A stretch of DNA of 57,650 nt from contig RDZE01000006.1 in the NCBI GenBank assembly GCA_004293905.1, positions 1 to 57,650 on the forward strand, in the 5' to 3' direction. Each line of letters starts with the position of its first letter. Positions within the stretch are counted from its first letter, which is position 1. A model generated the notes under the pieces. That model was not told the origin of the DNA and did no database searches. It saw nothing but the letters and a program-made list of their open reading frames with translations. Made by a program: the position numbers and the translations under genes. Source of the DNA: Cytophagales bacterium. GTDB lineage: Bacteria > Bacteroidota > Bacteroidia > Cytophagales > Microscillaceae. Below are positions 1 through 9,257 of the stretch, one piece after another.

Positions 1-245
1 TTTGACTGCCTCGTGATGATATAAGATGTTTTGTCGGCGTGGGGAAATTCGTAGCCTTGCCCTATCACCCAATCATAGGTTTTTCTGCCTACAATCACTA
101 TGTCTATGCTTGCTACGAAATCGTTGTAGCCATAGTCCTCGCCTTCTTTTTGCACAATGCTCAAAAAACTGAGGTCATCATTGGGCTGTGCTATGTAACC
201 ATCTAAGGAGCAAGAAATATAAAGAATTAGTTTTCGTGGGTTCAT
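1..245 (-). CDS. DHFR/RibD-C family reductase, partial
   Basis: The gene starts at ATG 243-245 on the minus strand and runs off the left edge of the window, so only about 81 residues are visible. They begin MNPRKLILYISCSLDGYIA and include a GRKTYDW segment followed by a YIITRQ strand. This is the layout of the dihydrofolate-reductase-like family (RibD C-terminal domain, YyaP/YwjB type), which are small NADPH-dependent reductases. The SLDGYIA motif and the GRKTY motif are the family hallmarks. The true substrate of these proteins is usually unknown, so it should not be read as a folate enzyme. The C-terminal half is outside the window. Confidence 0.8.
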   Translation of the reverse strand, partial: MNPRKLILYISCSLDGYIAQPNDDLSFLSIVQKEGEDYGYNDFVASIDIVIVGRKTYDWVIGQGYEFPHADKTSYIITRQS

Positions 246-371
246 GATTTATTGTGGTTTCTATGTTTTATTTAAAAATGTGGTGGTTTGTTTTATTTTC
301 TTTTACTTCTATTTTCTTCAGTGTTATTTTTTGTGAAAATTTTGTCAATGTGGTTTTTTATATGTACTGAA

Positions 372-3119
372 TTATTTTTTCCTTCCTTTCTTTATTTTTT
401 CTTTAGTGAACAAATCGGCGGTATATTTTTCATAAAGCCCAAACAAAAACTCCATGCGGTTTGCCTCGCTTGTGAAAGGTTGAGGACGATATGCCAAGTC
501 TACAGCTTTGTCAAGTTCATTATGCGCTTTTACCAAAGCAGGAGGCATCGTCAGAGGGTCGTATAGGTCTGCAAGAGAACTATTGGGAAATTGCTCACGC
601 ACATCTAACACTTTTTGGGCTGCTGTTTCTATGACTTTGATTTGTTTGTCTGTAGGGTTTTCTGCCCAAGGAAAATTGTTATATACTATTTCATTTGAAT
701 AACGAAAATCACTTTTTAAACGACCACAAACGGTTTTTACCCAAGCCATGTGCATTTCTGATTGTAGAATACCAAAATGGTACAAATTGGCTGTAGTATT
801 CACTGAAAGACAAGTATCACTTACAATAATGGTATCATCAAAAAAACCCATCGGAATATATCTTCTATTTTCTGAACTTACTCTAGGAATCAAAATATAT
901 TTTCCAGAAGGTTGTCTAATTTCACCAAAAAGAGTAGATGTTTTGGATAGTTTTCGAGTAGCCTCCCGACTACTTGCCAAACGATATTTTTCTACTGCTT
1001 TTACTTTTGCAAAAACTTCAGGCATTTTTCTTAATTCATTAGGTTCTATATCAATAAGCCATAAACACCAACGTTTTTTGCCATTCAAAAACTCATGTGC
1101 TGAAACCATTGGTTTTATGTATTTTTCAGCATGAGGTTCTTTTTTCAATAATTCATGTTTTTCTTCTTCTGATAACAATAAATTGCCTCCATCATTAGGC
1201 ATATTACCAAAAACAATTTTAGGAACATCAGAAATTGGTATTCTTCTTTTCTCTATTAAAATATCTTTGGCATCAATCAAATAGGGATTAATGTTTTTGG
1301 CTTTTATTTCGTGTGCTTCTCCTTTGATATTTTCATACTCAAAAATGCGTTTGTTGTCTGTGTCAAAATTCGCAAAGCCAATGATTACACAGTAGACCGC
1401 CGCTTTTCCTTTTGCTTCATTTGTCCATTTGAAAGTACGGTGTGCAAAATGGATTTTGATTTTGTATTTGTTCAGCATTTGTCCCCAAAGTATGTTGGTT
1501 TGTTCGCCTTGCACAATGGAATTGGTAGAAACAAAAGCAACTTTAATTTTAGTCTTTTGAATGTACTTCGCAGCTTTAACATACCAACCCGTTACATAGT
1601 CCAACTCACCAATGTTTTTTGCATTTTCAAATACCTTTATCAATCCATATTTTTGAGTTTGGTTCATAAGTCTTGACCCAATGAAAGGCGGATTTCCAAG
1701 AATATAAGAAAGTTCATTTTTAGCAACCACTTTTTCCCAATCGGTTTCTAATGCGTCTGCATGAATGATATTCGCCGCTTTTTGTAAGGGCAAACGGATA
1801 AAGTATTGTCCAAACTCACTACTCACTAACATATTCATTTGGTGGTCAATGAGCCACATAGCAACTTCGGCTATGCGCGCGGGAAATTCTTCGTATTCTA
1901 TACCGCTAAATTGGTCTACGTTAATCCAAAGTATTTGGCTTACATCTAAAAAAGCCTTTCCTGATTTATTGAGTGCTTTGAGCACTTCAAATTCCAACAA
2001 GCGTAACTCGCGATAAGTAATGACCAAGAAATTGCCACAACCACAAGCGGGGTCAAGAAATCGGAGTGTGCTTAGTTTTTTATGGAACTCGGTGAGTTTG
2101 TTCTTATTGTCTTTGATGGTTTCGAATTCTGCCCAAAGTTCATCTAAAAAAAGAGGTTTGATGAGTTTTAAGATATTACTTTCGCTGGTGTAGTGCGCCC
2201 CTAAATTTCGGCGTTCTTTGGGGTTCATTACGCTTTGGAACATAGAGCCAAAAATGGCAGGCGATATTTTGCTCCAATCCAAATAACAACACTCTAAGAG
2301 TGATTGCCTCATTTTTGTATCAAAGCTGGCAGTGGGCAATATTTCCTCGAATAGTTTTCCATTCACATAGGGAAATTCTGCGAGTTGCTCATCAAGGTTT
2401 TTGAATCTTTTTTCTTTGGGAGTGTTCAATACCTGAAAAAGTTCTTGCAATTTGGGGGCGAGGTCGCTTCCGTCTATGTTGGTGCGTTGTTCTATGTATT
2501 CTTGGAATTGTTGTTTATTAAAAATAGTGGTATCTTCGGCAAAAAGGCAGAACAACATACGTACAAGGTACAATTCTAAGGGGTGTCCTGTGTAGCCAAT
2601 TTCTTCGAGTCGGTCGTGGAGTTTGCCCATCAATTCGGCAGCTTTGATGTTAGCAGGGTCTTGCTCTTTGTAAACTCTTTTTTGGTAGCCAATCAGAAAA
2701 CCAAAGTGCTGCACGTTTTGCACCAACTCATTGAGTTTGAATTCGGTTGTTTTATTGTCTTCGAGGTCGTAGAGCCTAAAAATTTCAAAATCGGACACTA
2801 AAATATATTTAGGCAGTTCGTGTTCTTTGAGTCCGTGTAAATATCCTTTGGCTTGTTCGTATGCTTTTAGAAGGTCTTTTCCTCTGCTTTTCATTTCTAT
2901 GAGTATAGCACCTTTCCAAAGTAGGTCTATGTATCCATCTTTGTTGTCCAATTTTTTTACTCTATGTTCAAAACTTGATACTCTTTTGTTGCTAATACCA
3001 AAGATATTGAAAAAAGCAACTAAAAAAGGTTTTGCGTCCGCTTCTTCGTTTGTAGTGCCTGCCCATTCTTTCGAGAATTGCAAGGCGCGGTCTTTTATTT
3101 CATTCCAACTTAGGGGCAT
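372..3119 (-). CDS. MmeI-like type IIL restriction-modification protein
   Basis: This 915-residue protein is about the length of MmeI. It appears to combine nuclease, N6-adenine methyltransferase and target recognition in one chain. The N-terminal region has D65, then E75 and K77 (D-X9-E-X-K), the spacing of the MmeI nuclease site. Methyltransferase motif I (DPACGCGNF) is at about 356-364 and motif IV (NPPF) at 476-479. The region from about 620 to 850 is the likely target recognition domain. It stands alone, as expected for a single-protein system. A promoter with TTG, a 20-base spacer and TATATTTG lies 23 bases upstream. The recognition sequence cannot be predicted here. No frameshift is seen, so it may be active. 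Confidence 0.85.
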   Translation of the reverse strand: MPLSWNEIKDRALQFSKEWAGTTNEEADAKPFLVAFFNIFGISNKRVSSFEHRVKKLDNKDGYIDLLWKGAILIEMKSRGKDLLKAYEQAKGYLHGLKEHELPKYILVSDFEIFRLYDLEDNKTTEFKLNELVQNVQHFGFLIGYQKRVYKEQDPANIKAAELMGKLHDRLEEIGYTGHPLELYLVRMLFCLFAEDTTIFNKQQFQEYIEQRTNIDGSDLAPKLQELFQVLNTPKEKRFKNLDEQLAEFPYVNGKLFEEILPTASFDTKMRQSLLECCYLDWSKISPAIFGSMFQSVMNPKERRNLGAHYTSESNILKLIKPLFLDELWAEFETIKDNKNKLTEFHKKLSTLRFLDPACGCGNFLVITYRELRLLEFEVLKALNKSGKAFLDVSQILWINVDQFSGIEYEEFPARIAEVAMWLIDHQMNMLVSSEFGQYFIRLPLQKAANIIHADALETDWEKVVAKNELSYILGNPPFIGSRLMNQTQKYGLIKVFENAKNIGELDYVTGWYVKAAKYIQKTKIKVAFVSTNSIVQGEQTNILWGQMLNKYKIKIHFAHRTFKWTNEAKGKAAVYCVIIGFANFDTDNKRIFEYENIKGEAHEIKAKNINPYLIDAKDILIEKRRIPISDVPKIVFGNMPNDGGNLLLSEEEKHELLKKEPHAEKYIKPMVSAHEFLNGKKRWCLWLIDIEPNELRKMPEVFAKVKAVEKYRLASSREATRKLSKTSTLFGEIRQPSGKYILIPRVSSENRRYIPMGFFDDTIIVSDTCLSVNTTANLYHFGILQSEMHMAWVKTVCGRLKSDFRYSNEIVYNNFPWAENPTDKQIKVIETAAQKVLDVREQFPNSSLADLYDPLTMPPALVKAHNELDKAVDLAYRPQPFTSEANRMEFLFGLYEKYTADLFTKEKIKKGRKK

Positions 3120-3141
3120 AGTTTTTTTAGAATTTCAATCG

Positions 3142-3172
3142 CAAATATAACAAAATAGTCATTAAAAAACAA
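3142..3172 (-). promoter_or_regulatory. Promoter of the restriction-modification gene
   Basis: On the minus strand TTG (3172-3170) is separated by 20 bases from TATATTTG (3149-3142). This matches the Bacteroidota -33/-7 consensus (TTTG and TAnnTTTG). The start codon at 3119 lies a short leader away. The match is by pattern only. Confidence 0.6.
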
Positions 3173-3358
3173 GTAAGATACGAAAAAAGCGTATGTTATT
3201 TTTGTCTTTTTGATTAATCATTATACGCATATAAGAATACAAATATAACATTTATTTTGAAATACAAAGTCGAAAACCATTAACTATATCTTTGTCATCG
3301 CGTTGGCGGTGCTTATAGAGCTAACATAGAGTCTGAATTAGAATAACAAATATAATTT

Positions 3359-4453
3359 TTATTTCTGAAAAGGGTTTGCAAAAGCAGGATTATTGATAAA
3401 TTCTTCGTCTGTAAGCATTTGTAAGAACAATAAGATGTCTTCTTTTTCCTGTTCTGTGAGTTGCAGGGTTTTTCCATTGGGTTCATTAGACGCATTCAAG
3501 ATAAGCGGGTCTATGTTGGGTGAGAGTTGAATGTGTTCGTTGTAGTGGTCAAGCACTTCGCGGAGGGTTTTGAATCTCCCATCGTGCATGTAAGGGGCTG
3601 TTAGGGCTATATTGCGAAGTGTAGGGGCACGCCTTTTTCCCAAATCGAAAGGTTGTTTTGTAACATTTGCCAAACCAATATCTGTGGGGTTAAGGTCTAA
3701 ACCATTGTCGTGAAAAGTATTCAGCGTTATCAGATGCGAGCCATGACAATCGCCACAATTCGCCCCTCTGAGGTTGGCTTCGGGGAGTGGGTGCGTAAAA
3801 AAGAGTTGTATGGCACGGAGTTCTTGTGCGGTAGGTTGTATTTCATTTCTGACTATTTTATCGTATTTTGAATTACTGGAAATAAGCGTGCGTTCGAATT
3901 GTGCAATGGCTTTGGCAATGTTTTCGGCAGTGATGTTTTCCGCGCCAAAGGCTTTGAGAAAAAGCGGAGGATATTCGGGTATTTGTTGTAGTTTTTGTTC
4001 CAAATCTTTGAGCGTCATACCCATTTCTATACTATCTACAATCGGGTGTAGGGCTTGTTCTTCAAGAGAGTTTGCCCTGCCGTCCCAAAAAAATTTATCT
4101 ACCCATAGCAGATTGACGAGTGCCATTGCGCTTCTTGAGGTTGTTTTGCCACGAAAGCCAACGCTGAAAGCCAAGCCATCGCTAAAGGCTCTTTTTTGTT
4201 CGTGGCACGAGGCGCAAGAGGTAGAATTATTGCGCGAGAGGCGTACATCATAAAACAACATTCTGCCCAATGCAATCCCTTCTTCGGTGAGGGCATTATC
4301 AGGAGGAATGGTAAATTTTTTGCCAAAATGGGCAGGCAATTGAAGGCTGAAAGGGGTGCTGGTTGGTTGGGTAGGTTTGGGTAGGTTATTTTCTTGGCAA
4401 GCATAAAACCCAATTCCGAGGAGGACAAACCCGATGAGTTTTTTAAGTTGCAT
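3359..4453 (-). CDS. Di-haem cytochrome c peroxidase lipoprotein
   Basis: The 364-residue product has a hydrophobic leader ending in a lipobox-like FYAC (Cys19), so it is probably lipid-anchored facing the periplasm. Two haem-binding CxxCH motifs are present: CASCH at 80-84 and CGDCH at 233-237. The spacing and the segment APYMHDGRFKTLREVLDHY near residue 290 fit the MauG/bacterial cytochrome c peroxidase family, which reduces hydrogen peroxide with electrons from small c-type cytochromes, or oxidises other substrates in the MauG branch. It starts 8 bases after the end of a small gene and is likely co-transcribed with it. Peroxidase against MauG-like activity cannot be decided from motifs alone. 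Confidence 0.88.
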   Translation of the reverse strand: MQLKKLIGFVLLGIGFYACQENNLPKPTQPTSTPFSLQLPAHFGKKFTIPPDNALTEEGIALGRMLFYDVRLSRNNSTSCASCHEQKRAFSDGLAFSVGFRGKTTSRSAMALVNLLWVDKFFWDGRANSLEEQALHPIVDSIEMGMTLKDLEQKLQQIPEYPPLFLKAFGAENITAENIAKAIAQFERTLISSNSKYDKIVRNEIQPTAQELRAIQLFFTHPLPEANLRGANCGDCHGSHLITLNTFHDNGLDLNPTDIGLANVTKQPFDLGKRRAPTLRNIALTAPYMHDGRFKTLREVLDHYNEHIQLSPNIDPLILNASNEPNGKTLQLTEQEKEDILLFLQMLTDEEFINNPAFANPFQK

Positions 4454-4461
4454 ACTATTGT

Positions 4462-4713
4462 TTATGATTTATTTTCAAATCTTTCTATGTATTTGGCTAT
4501 GTAAGCATTGAAGCTTTGTTGTTCGTCTTCTTCTAAAATACGATAAAAAATGGTGGTATTGCTGTCGCATTTTTTAGTAAATCGGAGCCATAAATCTTCA
4601 CCTTTGCCCATACCAAATATTTTTTGAAACTCCATACGTGTAGTGTGTGCCTCAAAATCTATGAGTGATTGGAAAAAGAGGGATACTAAATCTTCTTTTT
4701 TTGTATTTTTCAT
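4462..4713 (-). CDS. Small hypothetical protein upstream of peroxidase
   Basis: An 83-residue soluble, charged protein with no signal peptide and no family that I recognise. It lies directly upstream of the cytochrome c peroxidase with an 8-base gap, which suggests one transcript. The start was taken at the first ATG (4711-4713). The sequence is helical in character and contains two cysteine-free charged segments separated by an FxRILEEDEQQ stretch. Function is unknown. Coding status is supported by position and length rather than by similarity. Confidence 0.6.
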   Translation of the reverse strand: MKNTKKEDLVSLFFQSLIDFEAHTTRMEFQKIFGMGKGEDLWLRFTKKCDSNTTIFYRILEEDEQQSFNAYIAKYIERFENKS

Positions 4714-4819
4714 AATTATTATTCGTATTTCAATACTAAACTATCTCTCCAATAAGATTGTTTTTTTGGGGGGAATAGAGGGCAAATATAGCTTTTTTTA
4801 TCATAACTGCAAAAGGGTT

Positions 4820-7252
4820 TTATTGGTCTTCTGCCAAAATGATGTGTTTGTAGCGATTATAAAGATAGGCTGTAATAAGAAAAATACAAGCAATACTAAA
4901 AAACACAATAATACGGCTAAGGGTAGAAATGTATTTGAGGTCGAAGGCAAATATTTTTAAGATGACAATGCCAAAAATGGCAAAACCCGCCAAGCGCATC
5001 AATTTGCGTTTGAAAATAATCCCCCAAATAATCATACTCATAGAATAAATCCCCCACAAAATGGTATAGCCTATTTTTCTGATACTCTCCTGAATGGAAA
5101 GGAGTGCTTCTTTTTCGGCGGAGGAGTTCAGGATATTGAAGTGCAAAATTTCATAACTCAAAACAATAATAATGCATAAATTCAAAAATACATAGTATAT
5201 TTTAGGAATTGCCATATAAGATTTATCATCGTTCCTAAAAAACAAACTCATAGTGATGACTGCTACTGCCAACGCAATGTAGCGAACGAAGCGATAGTTG
5301 AAATAACTATTGTCTATTGCAAAATAAATTTCGGTACTGTATACTTTTTGTGTGATGTAGTTGTCTAAGAGCATGGACGCGTGGGCTGTACCTACTAAGG
5401 CAAAAACAAATATAGCAATAATGTGCAGTTGTATTGCCAAACGATAAAGGTAGTCAGATTTTAATAATTTGATACCTACCCAAGTCGCTGCACTTAACAA
5501 CAAAAGCCCATAACCGATGATGACATCGAGGCGGTTGTTGAGCAAATCGTAGTCGTAGTTTGTAAAACTGCTGTCTTTGTATTTTACTAAAATGGCTGTT
5601 TTTTGGTAAAGATAAAAGAATTGATAGTTGATTTCTTGTATTCCTAACAAAAACAATAACACCAATGCACCAAAACCAAATAAGTTGGTATATTCTTGTT
5701 GTTTTGCTTTATAAAACTGATAAGTGATAAAGAAAAGCCCCGCAATAAGCAATAAAGACAATAAGGCACTCATATTGAGAACGGGCATTTGCCAATCGGT
5801 CAGTATTATATTTTGGTAGTTTTTCCAATTGAAAATCATATTCAAAACACCCCAAGCCGCTAAAGCATTGGTTGCTTTGAGGTAAAATTTGCCCAAAGGT
5901 TTTCCCAAATAAGCCATCAAACAGGCTTGCGCGATGGCAATGCTACTGATGTAAATATCTGCATCTAAAAAGAATAAACATAAATTGAACAGTACCAACC
6001 CTTGCGCTAATATTGTATTGATAAAAGCATCGGACTGTTTTCGGAGGAAAAGCAAAACAGTAGTAACGACACCCAAAGCCAGCGAAATCACCAATAAGAA
6101 CACTGCCAACGAGGGTCTTGGCTCACCTATTTCTACAAGGCTATAATCATTGAGGCTCATTAGAAAACCCACAGCAAACATAAAGAAGGTGTTCCAATTG
6201 AAAAAATTGATAATATTGTTGATTTTTTGAGGGTTTTGCCAATATTGGAAGACCAACATAGCCATAAAAGTAAACCCATAAATGTATCCAAAAACGGTGA
6301 TGATGGTATGGTTTTCGGCATCGAATACGGAGCCGTTTGTCCAAGCTAAAAACAAAAACCAAGTGATGATGAAAGCAGCGTTTCGCATCGTTGCCCACTG
6401 CATACGCATTGAGAGCACCAAAACCCCCACATTGATGAGTGCTATATATGTCCAGAAAATGGCGATACTTCCGCCACTTTTGCTTAACAGTGGCGGTACG
6501 GCATAGGCTGCAATAAGCCCAAAAATAGCGATAGATTCTTGTTTGTAGCGTGTAGCCTCAAAAATGGTATAAACAGTAGCCAAAAGCATCAGCGCGAATG
6601 CCAATTCTACATTGGGAATATCATAAAGTATGTGCCCTAAATAGTTGCTCAGATACATCACCGCCGCACCTCCAGCAAAAAGAATCGCGCTATAGGTTTC
6701 GTATTTTTTGCGCAAATAATAAGAAAGACCAATGAGCACACCGCTGGCTACATAACCTAATAAAACACGCATCAGCGGGCTAATCCAATTGTTTTCTACG
6801 GCATAGTTAATAAAAATAGCTATCGAAACAATGAGCATCACTATCCCTATGCGACTGAGTAAATTCGTGCCTACATAGTCTTCCCAATCTCTTTCGGGTG
6901 TAGGTGTTTTTGGTTCTTCATTTTTTATCTCTTCTGCTTTTATCTCTTCTTTCTTTTTTTCTTCTGCCTTTATTTCTGTTATAATATTGTTAATAAATTC
7001 AGGCGTTATTTTCTCTTTTTCTTTCTCTTTTTCTTCTTGCTGTATATTTTCTGTAGTGGGTGTTGTTAGTACAGGGGCAGAAAAAGGGCTTTTTTCTTGT
7101 GAGGGGTCAAAAGATTGGGATTGAAGCGATGCGATTTCCGCGCGCATTTCCTCAATTTGCTGCAAAGTACGAGAAACTACAATGGAAAGATTGTTGAGTT
7201 TTTCGCTCAAAAGGTGCATTTTTTTTTCTTTTTCCGAATCCGAAAGAGCCAT
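4820..7252 (-). CDS. DUF2339-type polytopic membrane protein
   Basis: An 810-residue protein. The first 30-45 residues form a charged coiled coil (EKLNNLSIVVSRTLQQIEEM), followed by a low-complexity Glu/Lys linker to about residue 120. After that comes a conserved WEDYVGTNLLSRIGIVMLIV segment and then at least twenty hydrophobic spans to the C-terminus. This layout is typical of the DUF2339 family of predicted inner-membrane proteins, whose role is unknown. It is the last gene of a minus-strand run that includes two SpoIIE-type phosphatases, and lies 64 bases after the nearer of these. The membrane topology is clear; the function is not. Confidence 0.75.
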   Translation of the reverse strand: MALSDSEKEKKMHLLSEKLNNLSIVVSRTLQQIEEMRAEIASLQSQSFDPSQEKSPFSAPVLTTPTTENIQQEEKEKEKEKITPEFINNIITEIKAEEKKKEEIKAEEIKNEEPKTPTPERDWEDYVGTNLLSRIGIVMLIVSIAIFINYAVENNWISPLMRVLLGYVASGVLIGLSYYLRKKYETYSAILFAGGAAVMYLSNYLGHILYDIPNVELAFALMLLATVYTIFEATRYKQESIAIFGLIAAYAVPPLLSKSGGSIAIFWTYIALINVGVLVLSMRMQWATMRNAAFIITWFLFLAWTNGSVFDAENHTIITVFGYIYGFTFMAMLVFQYWQNPQKINNIINFFNWNTFFMFAVGFLMSLNDYSLVEIGEPRPSLAVFLLVISLALGVVTTVLLFLRKQSDAFINTILAQGLVLFNLCLFFLDADIYISSIAIAQACLMAYLGKPLGKFYLKATNALAAWGVLNMIFNWKNYQNIILTDWQMPVLNMSALLSLLLIAGLFFITYQFYKAKQQEYTNLFGFGALVLLFLLGIQEINYQFFYLYQKTAILVKYKDSSFTNYDYDLLNNRLDVIIGYGLLLLSAATWVGIKLLKSDYLYRLAIQLHIIAIFVFALVGTAHASMLLDNYITQKVYSTEIYFAIDNSYFNYRFVRYIALAVAVITMSLFFRNDDKSYMAIPKIYYVFLNLCIIIVLSYEILHFNILNSSAEKEALLSIQESIRKIGYTILWGIYSMSMIIWGIIFKRKLMRLAGFAIFGIVILKIFAFDLKYISTLSRIIVFFSIACIFLITAYLYNRYKHIILAEDQ

Positions 7253-7316
7253 AAATGAGGGTATAAGGTATTTTAGAACAGCAAGATAGTAAATGTTTCC
7301 AATTTTTTAGAAAAAC

Positions 7317-8744
7317 TTAAAAAGAAACTTTCAAACCGATGACCAAAATATCATCTGTCTGAAATTCTTTGCCTTCGGCGCGCCACGCTTCTATAGTATT
7401 CTCTAATTGTTGTTGTTGTGCGGTAAGTGGCAAATGATAAATCGTATGAAGCAATGTTTTGAAATGGCTGATGTAAAATCTTCTCTTTTTAGGACCGCCG
7501 AATTGGTCTTGAAAACCATCAGAAAAAAGATAAAACAATACCTCTTCATTGGCTTCGAAAGAGATTACGTGGTTTAGAAAATCTTTAGGCTCTTGATGCA
7601 AGCCACCTATATTTCTGTTATCACCTTTTATGGTCTTCAATTCGTGGTGCTGAACATATACCAATGGGTTTTTAGCCCCTGCAAAATGGACTTTTTTGCT
7701 TGCTTCTTCCAAAATGAGCAAGGTCATATCCATGCCATCTTTATTTTGGTTTTCAGATTGTTTCAGTAGCCTTATAATTCCTTTGTCCATTGCTTGAAGT
7801 ATTTCGCCTGCATTGGCTTCAGGCATGCTGTTGATTACTTCTGTGAGCATATCATTACCCAACAAACTCATAAAAGCACCCGGAATGCCATGCCCCGTAC
7901 AATCTACGGCAGCGATGTAAATTTTGCCGTGTTGCAACTTCATATAGTAAAAATCACCTGAAACAATGTCTTTGGGTTTGTGCAAAATAAAAAAATCGTT
8001 CAGTAAGCCCTCTATTTTGTAGAGTGGGTGCATGGCGGCTTCTTGTATTCTTTTAGCGTAGTTGATACTTTGTTTTACATCTTCATTTTGTCTTTCTATT
8101 TCGTTTTTTTGTGCTGAAATGGTATCTACGGTTGTGGCTAATTCTTCATTGAGTTGGTTTAGTTCTTCGTTCAGTTCTTGTACGGCGGCTTTTTGCATTT
8201 TGAGGGTGGCACGCGAGTTTTTCAGGTCTTGTGTCTGAAAATGGACTAAACTTGCCAAATAAACAGGGTATACGAACATCAATACCCCGCTTCCTGTAGC
8301 CAAACTTACAGAAATTTCTGCAAAAAATCTGAACTCTTCCCACAATAGAATTACAGACAAATTGACTATAGAAAATAACAACCCTAAGAAAAAGTATTTT
8401 ACCCCGTGCGAAAGCATGAGATTGGTGAGTGTGAGGGTAAAAAATAATAAAGCAGGTGTAGAATAAATGGCGATAAAATTGGCAAAAATCCCTGAAAGGC
8501 TCACATCAAAAAGCATACAGTATCGTTCGTGTGCTTCGCTGAAGCCTGTTTTCCAATATTGAAGCCAAAAAGTAATGTGTGGATACACAAAACATGTAAT
8601 CATCAGGACATAACAACTAAAAGAGGGGGTTAAATTTTGTTGATAATAATGTATTGCCAATAGTAGAAAAGCTATCAAATAACTAATGATAGCCGATATA
8701 TAATAAAACCAATGAATGAATAACGGTTTGGCAAATACTTTCAT
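7317..8744 (-). CDS. Membrane SpoIIE-type PP2C phosphatase
   Basis: The 475-residue protein has five or six hydrophobic spans in residues 10-165, a coiled coil at about 172-235 rich in NEEL/QKNEIERQ repeats, and a PPM/SpoIIE phosphatase domain from about 240 to the end. Metal-binding motifs are visible as SGDFYY near 262 and DCTGHG at 281-286, followed by PGAFMSLLGND. Such proteins usually dephosphorylate anti-sigma-factor antagonists or STAS-type partners in response to a membrane signal. The phosphatase half is closely related to that of the larger 7TMR-DISM protein at 9254-11464. The region between the last span and the phosphatase resembles that of its neighbour, suggesting a duplication with exchange of the sensor. 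Its partner protein is not in the immediate neighbourhood. Confidence 0.85.
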   Translation of the reverse strand: MKVFAKPLFIHWFYYISAIISYLIAFLLLAIHYYQQNLTPSFSCYVLMITCFVYPHITFWLQYWKTGFSEAHERYCMLFDVSLSGIFANFIAIYSTPALLFFTLTLTNLMLSHGVKYFFLGLLFSIVNLSVILLWEEFRFFAEISVSLATGSGVLMFVYPVYLASLVHFQTQDLKNSRATLKMQKAAVQELNEELNQLNEELATTVDTISAQKNEIERQNEDVKQSINYAKRIQEAAMHPLYKIEGLLNDFFILHKPKDIVSGDFYYMKLQHGKIYIAAVDCTGHGIPGAFMSLLGNDMLTEVINSMPEANAGEILQAMDKGIIRLLKQSENQNKDGMDMTLLILEEASKKVHFAGAKNPLVYVQHHELKTIKGDNRNIGGLHQEPKDFLNHVISFEANEEVLFYLFSDGFQDQFGGPKKRRFYISHFKTLLHTIYHLPLTAQQQQLENTIEAWRAEGKEFQTDDILVIGLKVSF

Positions 8745-8768
8745 TAGAACCTATTGTGTATTATTTAT

Positions 8769-9257
8769 TTATGCATCTTTTTTATAAATCAGAGCTACGG
8801 CATGCGCCTCTACGCCTTCTTTTCTGCCTACAAATCCCATTGTTTCGGTGGTTGTGGCTTTTACGCTGATGTCCTCCTCCGAAATTTGCAGTACTTCTGC
8901 CATACATTTTTGCATTTCGGGCACAAAAGCATTGATTTTAGGAGCTTCTAAGCACAATACAGTATCTATATTACCTATTTCATATCCTTTGGCACGAATC
9001 ATTTCGGCAACTCTTTTGAGCAATATTTTACTATCAATGCCTTTGTATTGAGGGTCTTTGTTTGAAAAGTGAAAACCAATGTCGCGCAGATTGGCTGCGC
9101 CTAAAAGCGCATCACAAACGGCATGAATGAGTACATCGGCATCGGAATGCCCAAAAGCACCGTGCGTATGTGGTATTTTGATGCCACCTATCCAAAAATC
9201 AACTCCTTCGGCGAGTTGGTGCACGTCATAACCTTTGCCTATTCTGTATTTAATCAT
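8769..9257 (-). CDS. ispF: 2-C-methyl-D-erythritol 2,4-cyclodiphosphate synthase
   Basis: A 162-residue cytoplasmic enzyme of the MEP isoprenoid pathway, which converts CDP-ME 2-phosphate to the cyclodiphosphate. The zinc-ligand motif GYDVHQL is at residues 9-15, followed by HSDADVLIHAVCDALLGAA and DIGFHF. The C-terminal KATTTETMGFVGRKEGVEAHAVAL block is the family signature. Length is normal for IspF. Its start codon overlaps the stop of the upstream 7TMR-DISM phosphatase by 4 bases, so translation may be coupled, and another SpoIIE phosphatase follows after 24 bases. No ispD is present here. Confidence 0.96.
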   Translation of the reverse strand: MIKYRIGKGYDVHQLAEGVDFWIGGIKIPHTHGAFGHSDADVLIHAVCDALLGAANLRDIGFHFSNKDPQYKGIDSKILLKRVAEMIRAKGYEIGNIDTVLCLEAPKINAFVPEMQKCMAEVLQISEEDISVKATTTETMGFVGRKEGVEAHAVALIYKKDA

